This document shows positions 1 through 7,088 of a stretch of 9,434 nt of DNA, in pieces. A program made the translations under genes and the position numbers. The stretch lies in NCBI GenBank assembly GCA_946613955.1, contig CAMOGC010000056.1:1-9434 (forward strand), in the 5' to 3' direction. Source of the stretch: an uncultured Clostridia bacterium (GTDB lineage Bacteria; Bacillota_A; Clostridia; Christensenellales; Aristaeellaceae). Below the pieces are notes generated by a model, which was given only the letters and a program-made list of their open reading frames with translations, made no database searches and was not told where the DNA came from. Positions within the stretch are counted from its first letter, which is position 1. The number at the start of each line of letters is the position of its first letter.

Positions 1-1625
1 GTGCCGATTTCATCGCTCATGCCAAACTGGGTCACCATCTTGCGGCAGATTTCCGTCGCGCGCTTCAGGTCGCTGGAGGATCCGGTGTAGATCTCGCCCA
101 GGGCCACCTCCTCCGCCGCGTGTCCGCCCAGCATCATGGCCAGCTGATCCCGCAGCTCGCTCCGGCTGATATTGTCATGTTCCTCCGCCGGCAGGGCCAG
201 CGTGTGCCCGGCGGCCATGCCCCGGGGAACGATGGTGATCAGATGAACGTCGTCGCATCCCGGCAGCATATGGCCCACGATGGCGTGTCCGCCCTCGTGA
301 TAGGCCACCATCCGGCGATCCTTCTCGTTGACCTTGTGGCTCTTCTTCTCCGGCCCCATCTGGACCCGGGCGATGGCGTCCACCAGCAGCTGCTGGTCAA
401 TCTTCTTCTTTCTGCCCCGGGCCGCGAGAATGGCGGCCTCGTTCATCACGTTCTCCAGATCCGCGCCGGTGGCGTAGGGCATCCGCTTGGCGATGTTGGC
501 CAGATCCACGTCCGCCGCCAGAGGCTTCCCCTTGCTGTGAACCTTCAGGATGGCGATACGGCCCTCCTGGTCGGGATAATTCACGGTCACCTGCCGGTCA
601 AACCGGCCCGGCCGCATCAGGGCGGGATCCAGAATGTCCCGGCGGTTGGTGGCCGCCATGACGATGATCCCTTCGTTGACGGCGAAGCCGTCCATCTCCA
701 CCAGCAGCTGGTTCAGGGTCTGTTCCCGCTCGTCGTGGCCGCCGCCCAGCCCGGCGCCCCGGTGCCGGCCAACGGCGTCGATCTCGTCGATAAACACGAT
801 GGCCGGGGCCACCTTCTTGGCCTGGTCAAACAGATCCCGGACGCGGCTGGCGCCCACACCCACGAACATCTCCACGAAGTCGCTGCCGCTGATGGAGAAG
901 AAGGGCACGCCCGCCTCTCCGGCGACAGCCTTGGCCAGCAGGGTTTTGCCGGTTCCGGGAGGGCCGACCAGCAGAACGCCTTTGGGAATCCGGGCGCCAA
1001 GCTCGGTATAGTTCTTCGGGTTCTTCAGGAAGTCCACCATTTCCTGGAGTTCTTCCTTTTCCTCGTCCGCCCCCGCCACATCGGCGAAGGTAATCTTGTT
1101 CTTGGAGGGATCCTGCGTTCTGGCGCGGCTGCGGCCGAAATTCATTACGCCCCGGCTGCCGCCGCCGCCCTGGGAGCGAAGCATGAACATCCAGAAGGCG
1201 GCCATGAGCACCAGCATGATCACATACGGAATAAACTCATACCACCAGGGAACGGAGACAGGCGCCCGGTACTCCAGGTCAAAGCTCAGATCCCTGACCG
1301 TGATGGTATCCGGATCCACGCCCCTCTTTTTGGCCTCCATCGTCCGAACCGTGTCCAGAAAGTCGGCGCCGATGGTGGTCTCGAAATCATAATTCGCGTC
1401 CGGGAATTCCATGGAGGAAACCCTGGTGGAGGTCGTCAGACCGACCAGCGAATTGTTGCGAAGGGCGACCCGGGCCACCTTGCCCTGGTCGATCATCTCC
1501 AGCAGCGTGGGATACTCAATTCTTTTGGAAACCGTCTGGTTCAGCCCGCCGTTGAGCAGAATGGCGATGACCAGCAGCGTTCCCAGCAGGGCGACATAGC
1601 CGATGGCTCCCCTGGATTTTTTCAA
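1..1625 (-). CDS. ftsH: ATP-dependent zinc metalloprotease FtsH (3' end outside window)
   Basis: This is the membrane-anchored AAA+ protease that extracts and degrades damaged or regulatory membrane and cytosolic proteins. 541 codons are visible and the C-terminus lies beyond base 1. One membrane helix spans about residues 8-25 and a second about 122-145, with a short external domain between them. The AAA+ module has Walker A GPPGTGKT (221-228), Walker B with D280 and E281, and an arginine-finger segment RPGRFDR ending at R344. The peptidase has the zinc motif HEGGH (443-447) and the likely third ligand D519 in a TGSSSDL segment. The usual motif is HEAGH, so the second variable position is Gly here, but all ligands and the catalytic Glu are kept. 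The start is TTG at 1625: a GGAGGA site lies 8 nt upstream, and the first membrane helix follows directly. It is the last visible gene of the minus operon, just after hpt, as in many Bacillota. Confidence 0.97.
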   Translation of the reverse strand, partial: MKKSRGAIGYVALLGTLLVIAILLNGGLNQTVSKRIEYPTLLEMIDQGKVARVALRNNSLVGLTTSTRVSSMEFPDANYDFETTIGADFLDTVRTMEAKKRGVDPDTITVRDLSFDLEYRAPVSVPWWYEFIPYVIMLVLMAAFWMFMLRSQGGGGSRGVMNFGRSRARTQDPSKNKITFADVAGADEEKEELQEMVDFLKNPKNYTELGARIPKGVLLVGPPGTGKTLLAKAVAGEAGVPFFSISGSDFVEMFVGVGASRVRDLFDQAKKVAPAIVFIDEIDAVGRHRGAGLGGGHDEREQTLNQLLVEMDGFAVNEGIIVMAATNRRDILDPALMRPGRFDRQVTVNYPDQEGRIAILKVHSKGKPLAADVDLANIAKRMPYATGADLENVMNEAAILAARGRKKKIDQQLLVDAIARVQMGPEKKSHKVNEKDRRMVAYHEGGHAIVGHMLPGCDDVHLITIVPRGMAAGHTLALPAEEHDNISRSELRDQLAMMLGGHAAEEVALGEIYTGSSSDLKRATEICRKMVTQFGMSDEIG

Positions 1626-1633
1626 AGCGCGTG

Positions 1634-1640
1634 TCCTCCT
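1634..1640 (-). promoter_or_regulatory. ftsH ribosome binding site overlapping the hpt stop codon
   Basis: AGGAGGA on the minus strand lies 8 nt before the TTG at 1625 and shares its first base with the TAA stop of hpt (1642-1640). It supports the TTG start, because no ATG is suitably placed. It also implies that ribosomes finishing hpt can re-initiate on ftsH. Confidence 0.8.
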
Positions 1641-2203
1641 TATTTATTATAGATCCGGGGCGAAAGAACGCCGATATCCGGCAGATTGCGGTACTTCTGG
1701 TCGTAATCCAGCCCGTAGCCTACCACAAATTGATCCGGGATGTCAAAGCAGCTGTAATCAACCGTCAGATCCGGCACGGTTCTTCCCTCCGGCTTATCCA
1801 GCAGGGTCACGATCCGGATGGAAGCGGGGCCGCGATGCCCGAGCATGTTGCGGAGATAATTCAGCGTAACGCCCGAATCAACGATGTCCTCCACAATAAT
1901 GACATCCTTGTTCTGAATATCGTTGTCCAGGTCCTTGAGCACCCGGACGACGCCGCTGGTTTTCGTGGCGCTGCCGTAGCTGGAAATCGCCATGAAGTCG
2001 ACCGTCAGCGGCAGATCGATCTCCCGCGCCAGATCCGCGAAGAAAACGAAGCTGCCCTTCAGGATCCCCACCAGCACCGGTTCCTTCCCCGCGTAGTCCC
2101 GCGTGATCTGCCGGCCGATCTCCCGCACCCGGGCCGCGATCTTTTCCTTCGTCACCAGCACGCATGTCAGATCGCCGTACAGGCCTTCCTGCTTCCCGCT
2201 CAT
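1640..2203 (-). CDS. hpt: Hypoxanthine (-guanine) phosphoribosyltransferase
   Basis: This cytosolic purine-salvage enzyme joins hypoxanthine or guanine to PRPP, giving IMP or GMP. The 187-residue length is normal for the family. Visible family features are GILKGSFVF (46-54), the flexible-loop segment [11 protein letters not shown] (74-84), the PRPP-binding signature [14 protein letters not shown] (101-114), the purine-contact LLDKP (134-138) and [10 protein letters not shown] near the end. The ATG at 2203 has an AAGGAGG site 6 nt upstream. It overlaps the tilS stop as ATGA, so the two are probably translationally coupled. The frame is open further upstream inside tilS, but that extension has no family similarity and would exceed the normal length. 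Placement between tilS and ftsH matches the conserved Bacillota order. Confidence 0.97.
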   Translation of the reverse strand: MSGKQEGLYGDLTCVLVTKEKIAARVREIGRQITRDYAGKEPVLVGILKGSFVFFADLAREIDLPLTVDFMAISSYGSATKTSGVVRVLKDLDNDIQNKDVIIVEDIVDSGVTLNYLRNMLGHRGPASIRIVTLLDKPEGRTVPDLTVDYSCFDIPDQFVVGYGLDYDQKYRNLPDIGVLSPRIYNK

Positions 2204-3555
2204 TCTTTTCCTCCTTCTCCGGCCCAGGGCATGTCCCCTTCCCATCGAAGCCGGATGTTTTTCTTCCCGGGATCCCAGGGCGGAACGGCTCCCGCTCCGA
2301 CGCCCGCGGCCCAGATTACCTCTTTCCCCCGGCACAGGAGCGGAATCCTGTCCCGGAAGGCCCGGTCGATCCCCCGGTCCGTCAGATAATCCTGCAGCGA
2401 TTTGCTCCCGGCCATGCCAAAGGGTCTGATCCGGTCCCCGGGGCGTCTCGTACGGATTTCGCATCCCTCCGGAAACCCGGCGGGCACTTCCTGCTCGCGT
2501 TTTCCGTCCCCGGGGGTTCCCCGGCTTTTCTCGGTCTTCAACCGGAATGCGCCGAATAGGATATCCGCCTCCCGCCAAAGCTCCGCCTCCGGCGGATTTT
2601 CCGCGCCGCTCTCCAGATGGATCCATTCCCGGCCCCGGCTGGCCCGCCAGCCGCCCGGCAGATTGACGGTCCTTGCCCCGTCCTCCCGGATCAGGCGTGA
2701 AAGAGCTTCGGTCTGCTCCCGGTTCAATTCCCTTTCCGGCAGCTTCGGCCCTGCCTCCCGCCACCAGCGGCGGACGATCCTCCGCCGAAGGGCCTCCGGC
2801 ACCTCCAGCAGGGGCGCGCGCCGGATCCGTCCTTCGGCCGCGTGCGCCCGTAAAAAGGCCGCCGCTTCCCCCTCCAGCGCTTCTCCTTCCAGGGCGATCA
2901 TCTCCGCCGCAGCGGCGATCCTCCCGGCGGCGCCGGGAATCATCGCTTCCATTCGGGGAAGGAGCTCCGCGCGGATCCGGTTTCGGAAATACCGGCTGTC
3001 CCGGTTGCTTCCGTCCTCGCGCCAGGGCTGCCCGTCCGCTTCCAGGGCGGCTCTCAGCTCATCCCGGGAAAAGTCCAGCAGCGGCCGCAGAATCCGGTAT
3101 CCGTCCCGGGTTTCCTCGGGCCGCATGCATCCCAGCCCTTCCGGGCCAGCCCCCCGCATCAGCCGCATCAGGAACGTTTCCGCCTGATCCTCCCGATGAT
3201 GGGCCAGAATCAGCACAGGGATCCGTTCCTTTCGCATGCAGTCGCGGAAGGCCTCGTATCGCGCTTCCCGGGCCGCGTCCTCATCGCTTCTTCCGCAAAG
3301 ATCGACCCGAACCGACCGGAAGGGAATGCCCTCCTTTTCGCACGTTTTCCGGGCAAATGCCTCGTCCCCGTCGGCGTCAGCTCCCCGCAGCCCGTGATGA
3401 ACGTGGATCGCGGTCAGCCGAAGGATTCCCTCCCGCTGCAGCGGGATCAGCATCTTCAGCAGCGCCGTCGAATCAGCCCCTCCGGAAAAACCGATCAGGC
3501 AGTCGCCCTCCGGCCGGGGCCGCAGCCTTTCCGCCATCGCCCGCCAGTCCGTCAT
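2200..3555 (-). CDS. tilS: tRNA(Ile)-lysidine synthetase TilS
   Basis: TilS uses ATP and lysine to convert C34 of the CAU-anticodon tRNA-Ile to lysidine, so that it reads AUA instead of AUG. It is normally essential and cytosolic. The 451-residue protein begins with the N-type PP-loop ATPase: SGGADS at 24-29, HVHHGLRG at 51-58 and AHHREDQAET at 118-127. The tRNA-binding segment NRDSRYFRNRIRAELLP follows. The C-terminal TilS domain contains RTRRPGDRIRPFG followed by KSLQDYLTDRGI. Length and domain order are typical. The ATG at 3555 has a GAGG site 7 nt upstream that overlaps the last codon and stop region of the preceding gene, only 4 nt away. The TGA stop overlaps the hpt start. Arg is very abundant, as expected from high GC. 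Confidence 0.96.
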   Translation of the reverse strand: MTDWRAMAERLRPRPEGDCLIGFSGGADSTALLKMLIPLQREGILRLTAIHVHHGLRGADADGDEAFARKTCEKEGIPFRSVRVDLCGRSDEDAAREARYEAFRDCMRKERIPVLILAHHREDQAETFLMRLMRGAGPEGLGCMRPEETRDGYRILRPLLDFSRDELRAALEADGQPWREDGSNRDSRYFRNRIRAELLPRMEAMIPGAAGRIAAAAEMIALEGEALEGEAAAFLRAHAAEGRIRRAPLLEVPEALRRRIVRRWWREAGPKLPERELNREQTEALSRLIREDGARTVNLPGGWRASRGREWIHLESGAENPPEAELWREADILFGAFRLKTEKSRGTPGDGKREQEVPAGFPEGCEIRTRRPGDRIRPFGMAGSKSLQDYLTDRGIDRAFRDRIPLLCRGKEVIWAAGVGAGAVPPWDPGKKNIRLRWEGDMPWAGEGGKE

Positions 3556-3559
3556 GCCC

Positions 3560-5338
3560 TTACCTCAGCGGCGCCGCGCAGACGTTGCAGGGGCTCAGGG
3601 AGGCGTACTTGGGGTCGTTGACCTCCGCGTAGGTGAAATGCCCCTTCATCGGCAGATATTTGGCGTGGGTGCTCTTGCAGTTCTGATCCAGGTGATACTT
3701 GGTGCCCCCGTCCGGGTTGTAATACAGGACGGTGGAAGGGATGGCCGCCGGCACCAGCGTTGGCGTGGGCGTGGGCAGGGTGGCGGGATCCTGGGTCTCC
3801 GCCGCCTCGTAGGTCTTCAGGCTCCGCGGATCCACATACCAGACGTCGCCTTCCTTCGACATCAGAACGCTCAGCCGGTATTTCACCGGATCCTTGCCGT
3901 TGTTCCGGTCCATCGTGGAAACCACCGTCACCGTCCGGGAGGTATCGTCCACCGTTCCGGAAACCCGCTCCACCATGTAGTCCACCGGCGTCCGGTTGGC
4001 CATCAGGCCGAAGAGCGCGGCCTTCGGGTTATCCTCCTCGCTCTGCCAGGAGGGAAGGCACAGCGTCAGCATTTCGTCCACCATATTGGTGCTCCAGAAG
4101 CGGAAGAAGCTTTCCAGCCGATCCGTCGTGGCGGTATCGTTGGCTTCCGTGGCCGCCATGGGCGTATTCGTCGGCTGCTGAACGGAGCTGATCACCTCGC
4201 CCGTCTGGGGATCCACCACGACGCCCGCCCCCGAGCTGGTTCCGCTGCCCGTTCCGTACGGCTGGCTGACCGGGGGCGTTGCCGTAGGATCGGCGCCTCT
4301 TCCGCCCGAAGGGCTGCCGCCCAGGACGCCCGATGCGGACAGCACCGCCACCAGCGCCAGCAGCGCGAACACGATCGTGAAGCACAGCCGCTTATTCCTG
4401 GCGATCAGCGGCCGGATCCAGAACAGCGCGATGCTGCCCGCCGACAGGGCCACGAAAACCCACAGCAGCGCCGGGAGCTTCATGGCCAGCCCGACGATAA
4501 ACAGGGCCAGCAGCAGCACGCTCAGGAGAATAAGCTTGATGTCGTCAAAGACGAAGGGGCGTTTTCCTCCCTGGCCCGCCGGCGGAATGTATCCGCTGCC
4601 GTTCAGGGGAATCTGCCGGTTCTGGTTCGGCTGCGCGGGAGGCTGGTTTCGCCCCATCTGCGCGTAGGCGTTGTATCCTCCGCCGGGATATCCCGGCTGC
4701 GCGCCCGCGCCTTGCCCGTATCCCGCCGGGTTCATCTGGGGATATCCCTGGGCCGCGCCGTACCCCCCGGCCGGATTCTGTCCGTAGCCCGTTTGCCCGG
4801 CCGCCTGGCTGTATCCCGCCTGGGGGGCGGCGGTCTGGCCGTATCCCGGCGCGGCCGCGCCATATCCACCCTGCGCGGCGGCCTGGTTGTATCCCGCGGG
4901 CCCGGCGGCGGTCTGTCCGTATCCCGGCGCGCCCGCGCCGTATCCTCCCGCGCCGGCGGCCTGGCTGTATCCCGGGGCGCCGTACCCCGTCTGTCCGCCC
5001 GCGGTCTGGCCGTATCCCGTCTGCCCGCCCGCGGGCTGGCCGTATCCCGTCTGCCCGGCCGCGGTCTGTCCGTATCCCGGCGCGGCCGCGGTCTGTCCGT
5101 ATCCCGGCGCGGCCGCGCTGTATCCGTTCTGGGCCCAGCCCCCCGGCCCGTTCTGTGGCGTGTATCCGGCATACCCGGTTCCCGCGGGCTGGTTCGGATA
5201 GCCCTGCATGGGCGTTCCGCCCGCGGTCTGCCAAAGATTGCCGCCGGAGCCCGGCTGCCCGCCCTGCATTCCGTATCCGGCCCCCTGGGCGTTCGGCTGC
5301 TGGTTGTTCTTCTTCTGCCCGCCTTGTCCAAAGATCAT
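3560..5338 (-). CDS. Unrecognised membrane protein: Tyr-rich low-complexity N-terminus, three TM helices, NTF2-like and Cys/His domains
   Basis: I cannot name this 592-residue protein. Residues 1-258 are low complexity (Gly, Ala, Gln, Tyr, Pro) with GYGQ/GYSQ units, 25 Tyr, no Asp or Glu and only four basic residues. Hydrophobic helices lie at about 267-286, 290-310 and 316-337. The loop RPLIARNKR between helices 2 and 3 is basic, so the positive-inside rule puts the low-complexity region in the cytoplasm and the C-terminus outside. After a Thr/Pro-rich linker, residues 402-512 resemble the small NTF2-like domains of clostridial surface proteins (by appearance, not search). A TPTPT linker then leads to a last module with KYHLDQNC (547-554) and LSPCNVC (581-587), a likely metal-binding or disulfide cluster. 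The ATG at 5338 has AAAGGG 8 nt upstream. It leads the tilS-hpt-ftsH operon. That the frame is coding is well supported; its function is unknown. Confidence 0.85.
   Translation of the reverse strand: MIFGQGGQKKNNQQPNAQGAGYGMQGGQPGSGGNLWQTAGGTPMQGYPNQPAGTGYAGYTPQNGPGGWAQNGYSAAAPGYGQTAAAPGYGQTAAGQTGYGQPAGGQTGYGQTAGGQTGYGAPGYSQAAGAGGYGAGAPGYGQTAAGPAGYNQAAAQGGYGAAAPGYGQTAAPQAGYSQAAGQTGYGQNPAGGYGAAQGYPQMNPAGYGQGAGAQPGYPGGGYNAYAQMGRNQPPAQPNQNRQIPLNGSGYIPPAGQGGKRPFVFDDIKLILLSVLLLALFIVGLAMKLPALLWVFVALSAGSIALFWIRPLIARNKRLCFTIVFALLALVAVLSASGVLGGSPSGGRGADPTATPPVSQPYGTGSGTSSGAGVVVDPQTGEVISSVQQPTNTPMAATEANDTATTDRLESFFRFWSTNMVDEMLTLCLPSWQSEEDNPKAALFGLMANRTPVDYMVERVSGTVDDTSRTVTVVSTMDRNNGKDPVKYRLSVLMSKEGDVWYVDPRSLKTYEAAETQDPATLPTPTPTLVPAAIPSTVLYYNPDGGTKYHLDQNCKSTHAKYLPMKGHFTYAEVNDPKYASLSPCNVCAAPLR
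4981..5114. repeat. In-frame tandem repeats (30-bp then 27-bp units) encoding GYGQ motifs
   Basis: On the plus strand three similar 30-bp units run 4981-5010, 5011-5040 and 5041-5070, each starting CGTA(T/C)CCC. They are followed by a perfect 27-bp duplication, 5061-5087 and 5088-5114, identical at every base. Both unit lengths are multiples of three, so copy changes keep the frame. More diverged copies of the same motif extend from about 4780 to 5150. There are no spacers, so this is a coding minisatellite rather than a CRISPR array. Confidence 0.85.
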
Positions 5339-5482
5339 GGAAACCGCCCTTTCCGCCGCTGCGCCGCGGCCATGACATCGGGAAATCCCGCCGTTTCTTT
5401 GATCGCGATGAGCCCCTGCCTTCGTCCTCCTTCCCCGCCCGTGTTCTTTTTGGGCGTGCGGAAAAAGAGCGCAACGGCTCAG
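5335..5482 (-). promoter_or_regulatory. Leader (5' UTR) of the minus operon with an unused ribosome binding site
   Basis: About 144 nt separate the predicted transcription start (near 5482) from the ATG at 5338. The leader holds a perfect AAGGAGG (5432-5426) with no ATG, GTG or TTG in the next 40 nt or so. It also holds a 12-codon frame (ATG 5373-5371) whose TGA overlaps the ATG at 5338 as ATGA. Small GC-rich hairpins are possible, but I see no recognisable riboswitch fold. Role unknown. Confidence 0.45.
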
Positions 5483-5488
5483 GGTAGT

Positions 5489-5517
5489 AGTCTATCATTT
5501 TCACGGGCGGTTGTAAA
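5489..5517 (-). promoter_or_regulatory. Sigma-A-type promoter for the minus operon
   Basis: Reading the minus strand, TTTACA (5517-5512, 5 of 6 to TTGACA) is followed by exactly 17 nt and TAGACT (5494-5489, 4 of 6 to TATAAT). An A-rich run (AAAAAA at 5526-5521) lies just upstream, as in UP-like elements. It is the only well-formed promoter I see ahead of the gene at 5338. Confidence 0.7.
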
Positions 5518-5540
5518 CTGTTTTTTCCCTCCCGCCTTCG

Positions 5541-5561
5541 CCGGAAGCCGCGTTCTTCCGG
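5541..5561. promoter_or_regulatory. Inverted repeat between the divergent promoters
   Basis: CCGGAAG (5541-5547) and CTTCCGG (5555-5561) are perfect 7-base arms around a 7-nt spacer. The element lies between the two -35 boxes (5517 and 5604), where an operator could act on both promoters. On the plus strand it is followed by GTTTTC, so a weak terminator is an alternative. No protein is assigned to it. Confidence 0.4.
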
Positions 5562-5603
5562 GTTTTCTTCGAAACGGAGGGCGAACCGGGCGTTTGGCGT
5601 AAA

Positions 5604-5632
5604 TTGACTTTTTCTCTTCAATATGATATGAT
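5604..5632 (+). promoter_or_regulatory. Sigma-A-type promoter for the glycan module
   Basis: TTGACT (5604-5609, 5 of 6) and TATGAT (5627-5632, 5 of 6) are separated by exactly 17 nt. Transcription would start near 5639, giving a leader of about 25 nt before the GTG at 5664. A TTG at 5604 could open a longer frame, but it lies inside this -35 box and so is not the start. Confidence 0.85.
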
Positions 5633-5647
5633 TTTCCGCAGCTCTTC

Positions 5648-5654
5648 AAGGAGG
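5648..5654 (+). promoter_or_regulatory. Ribosome binding site fixing the GTG start at 5664
   Basis: A perfect AAGGAGG ends 9 nt before the GTG at 5664. An in-frame ATG at 5655 directly abuts the site and would have no spacer. GTG is therefore the better start. Confidence 0.8.
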
Positions 5655-5663
5655 ATGATTCCC

Positions 5664-7088
5664 GTGGCGATCAAAACCCGCTCCTTTCACCAGGTCAAGT
5701 CCGATCTGGCGATCGGCGCCATGACCGTGGTGCTCTACTCGCTGCTGGCCGCGGTTTTTTTCGCCTGTCTTTCGATCCCGAATATCTATCTTCGCCACCT
5801 GAACCGGACCGTGGCGACGACCTCGCTGACCTTCTTTGTCCTCATCATCGCCATGCACGCGGTCTACGGCGGCTTCGATGTGGGGCGTAAAAAATCCAAG
5901 CCCGTCATTTCGGCCCTCATTACCGGGACGGTGATTACCGATCTGGTCTCCTATCTCCAGCTGGAGATCATGAACGTCAACGATAATTACAATTCCCATC
6001 TGGTGCTCTTCGGCGTGGATTTCCTCTATCTGCTGCTGGCCATGCTGATCCAGGTGCTCATCATTATCGTTTTCGTCCGGCTGGGAAATGATCTGTATTT
6101 CCGTTTTCACCCGCCCCGTTCCGTCCTGCTGATCCTGGGCTCCCCGGATCAGGAGCTGCCCCTCCGGTCGAAGGTCGCCCGGTATCAGCTCCAGTGGAAG
6201 GTAACGGGCGCGGCCCTTTACAGCGATCCTGAAATCCGGGAGAAGATCCGCAAGGCCGAGGTCATCTTTCTGGCCCAGATGCCGGAAACCGACAAGGCCG
6301 TCCTGCTGAAAATGTGCTATGATCTCCGGAAGGATATCATGTGCAAGGCCCAGCTCCAGGAAACCATCCTGGCCAATTCCCGCCCCGCCATCGTGGACGA
6401 CGCCCCCTTCCTGGAGATGGAGTATTTCAAAATGTCCTTCTTCCAGCGGGCGGCCAAGCGTCTGGGCGATATCTTTATCTCCCTCTTCTGTCTCGTCATT
6501 CTCTCCCCCCTGATGGCGGTCATCGCCATCGCCATCAAGCTGGAGGACGGGGGGCCCGTCATCTTTAATCAGAAGCGGCTGACCATCCGGGGCTGGGAGT
6601 TTTCCATTCATAAGTTCCGGACCATGACGCCCGAGGCCTCCCGGGAGGTCAACCCGGTTTCCACCGCGCTTCACGACGCCCGGATTACGAAGGTCGGCCA
6701 GGTGCTCCGCCGCTTCCGGATGGACGAGATCCCCCAGTTCTGGAATGTGCTGATGGGGGAAATGTCCCTGGTGGGTCCCCGTCCGGAGATGATCTCCAAT
6801 ATCGACCGCTATAAGGCGGATCTGCCCGATTTCGCCTATCGGGAAAAAATGAAGGCGGGTATTACCGGATACGCCCAGATCGAGGGCCGGTATAATACCA
6901 CTCCCGAGGACAAGCTCATGCTCGATCTGATGTATATCGAAAGCTTTTCCATCTGGCTGGATGTGAAGCTGCTGATGCGGACGGTGACCGTCCTTTTCCG
7001 GCGCGATTCGACCCAGGGGTTCATACCGCCCCCTGTCGAAATAGAACCACAACCCCCGGCAACAAAAAGGAGGAGAAGAGCACAATGA
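5664..7088 (+). CDS. Polyprenyl-phosphate glycosyl-1-phosphate transferase (bacterial sugar transferase family)
   Basis: This 474-residue membrane enzyme probably moves a sugar-1-phosphate from a UDP-sugar to undecaprenyl phosphate, the first step of a surface polysaccharide or glycoconjugate. N-terminal helices lie at about 16-36, 52-70, 80-97 and 113-138. A Rossmann-like stretch (VLLILGSPDQ, from about 154) follows, as in long WbaP-like members. The catalytic domain starts with KRLGDIFISLF (265-275) and a hydrophobic re-entrant helix, then KFRTM (317-321), the acidic pair D354-E355 in RMDEIPQFWNVL, and MSLVGPRPEM (367-376). The sugar is unknown; galE downstream makes galactose or GalNAc phosphate plausible, by inference only. 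The C-terminal tail KRRRRAQ uses AGG and AGA codons because the next gene's ribosome binding site is embedded there. The stop overlaps the next start as ATGA. Confidence 0.93.
   Translation: MAIKTRSFHQVKSDLAIGAMTVVLYSLLAAVFFACLSIPNIYLRHLNRTVATTSLTFFVLIIAMHAVYGGFDVGRKKSKPVISALITGTVITDLVSYLQLEIMNVNDNYNSHLVLFGVDFLYLLLAMLIQVLIIIVFVRLGNDLYFRFHPPRSVLLILGSPDQELPLRSKVARYQLQWKVTGAALYSDPEIREKIRKAEVIFLAQMPETDKAVLLKMCYDLRKDIMCKAQLQETILANSRPAIVDDAPFLEMEYFKMSFFQRAAKRLGDIFISLFCLVILSPLMAVIAIAIKLEDGGPVIFNQKRLTIRGWEFSIHKFRTMTPEASREVNPVSTALHDARITKVGQVLRRFRMDEIPQFWNVLMGEMSLVGPRPEMISNIDRYKADLPDFAYREKMKAGITGYAQIEGRYNTTPEDKLMLDLMYIESFSIWLDVKLLMRTVTVLFRRDSTQGFIPPPVEIEPQPPATKRRRRAQ
7067..7073 (+). promoter_or_regulatory. 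Ribosome binding site of the nucleotidyltransferase inside the upstream coding sequence
   Basis: AAGGAGG lies 11 nt before the ATG at 7085, within the last codons of the sugar transferase. In the transferase frame these bases encode part of an Arg run. Together with the ATGA overlap this points to coupled translation of the two genes. Confidence 0.8.

Noticed and set aside
120..1652. Plus-strand open frame of 510 codons
   Set aside because: It lies wholly antisense to ftsH, whose motifs are unmistakable. Long antisense frames are common at this GC content.
2204..2764. Possible N-terminal extension of hpt, making a 374-residue fusion
   Set aside because: The extension lies inside tilS in another frame and has no domain. 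The ATG at 2203 has a good ribosome binding site and gives the normal family length.
4780..5150. Short regular repeats that could suggest a CRISPR array
   Set aside because: Units are contiguous, imperfect, multiples of three and coding, with no unique spacers and no cas genes.
5339..5488. Riboswitch or T-box in the minus-operon leader
   Set aside because: I found no conserved T-box sequence or other known riboswitch core, only short GC-rich stems.
3554..5602. Plus-strand open frame of 682 codons with repeated Arg/Ser/Gly units
   Set aside because: It is antisense to the Tyr-rich membrane protein gene and tilS boundary. The minus frame has membrane helices, domain structure, a promoter and operon packing; the plus frame has only repeats mirrored from the minisatellite.
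5604..5663. Earlier TTG (5604) or ATG (5655) start for the sugar transferase
   Set aside because: The TTG is within the promoter -35 box, and the ATG directly abuts the AAGGAGG site. GTG at 5664 has a 9-nt spacer.
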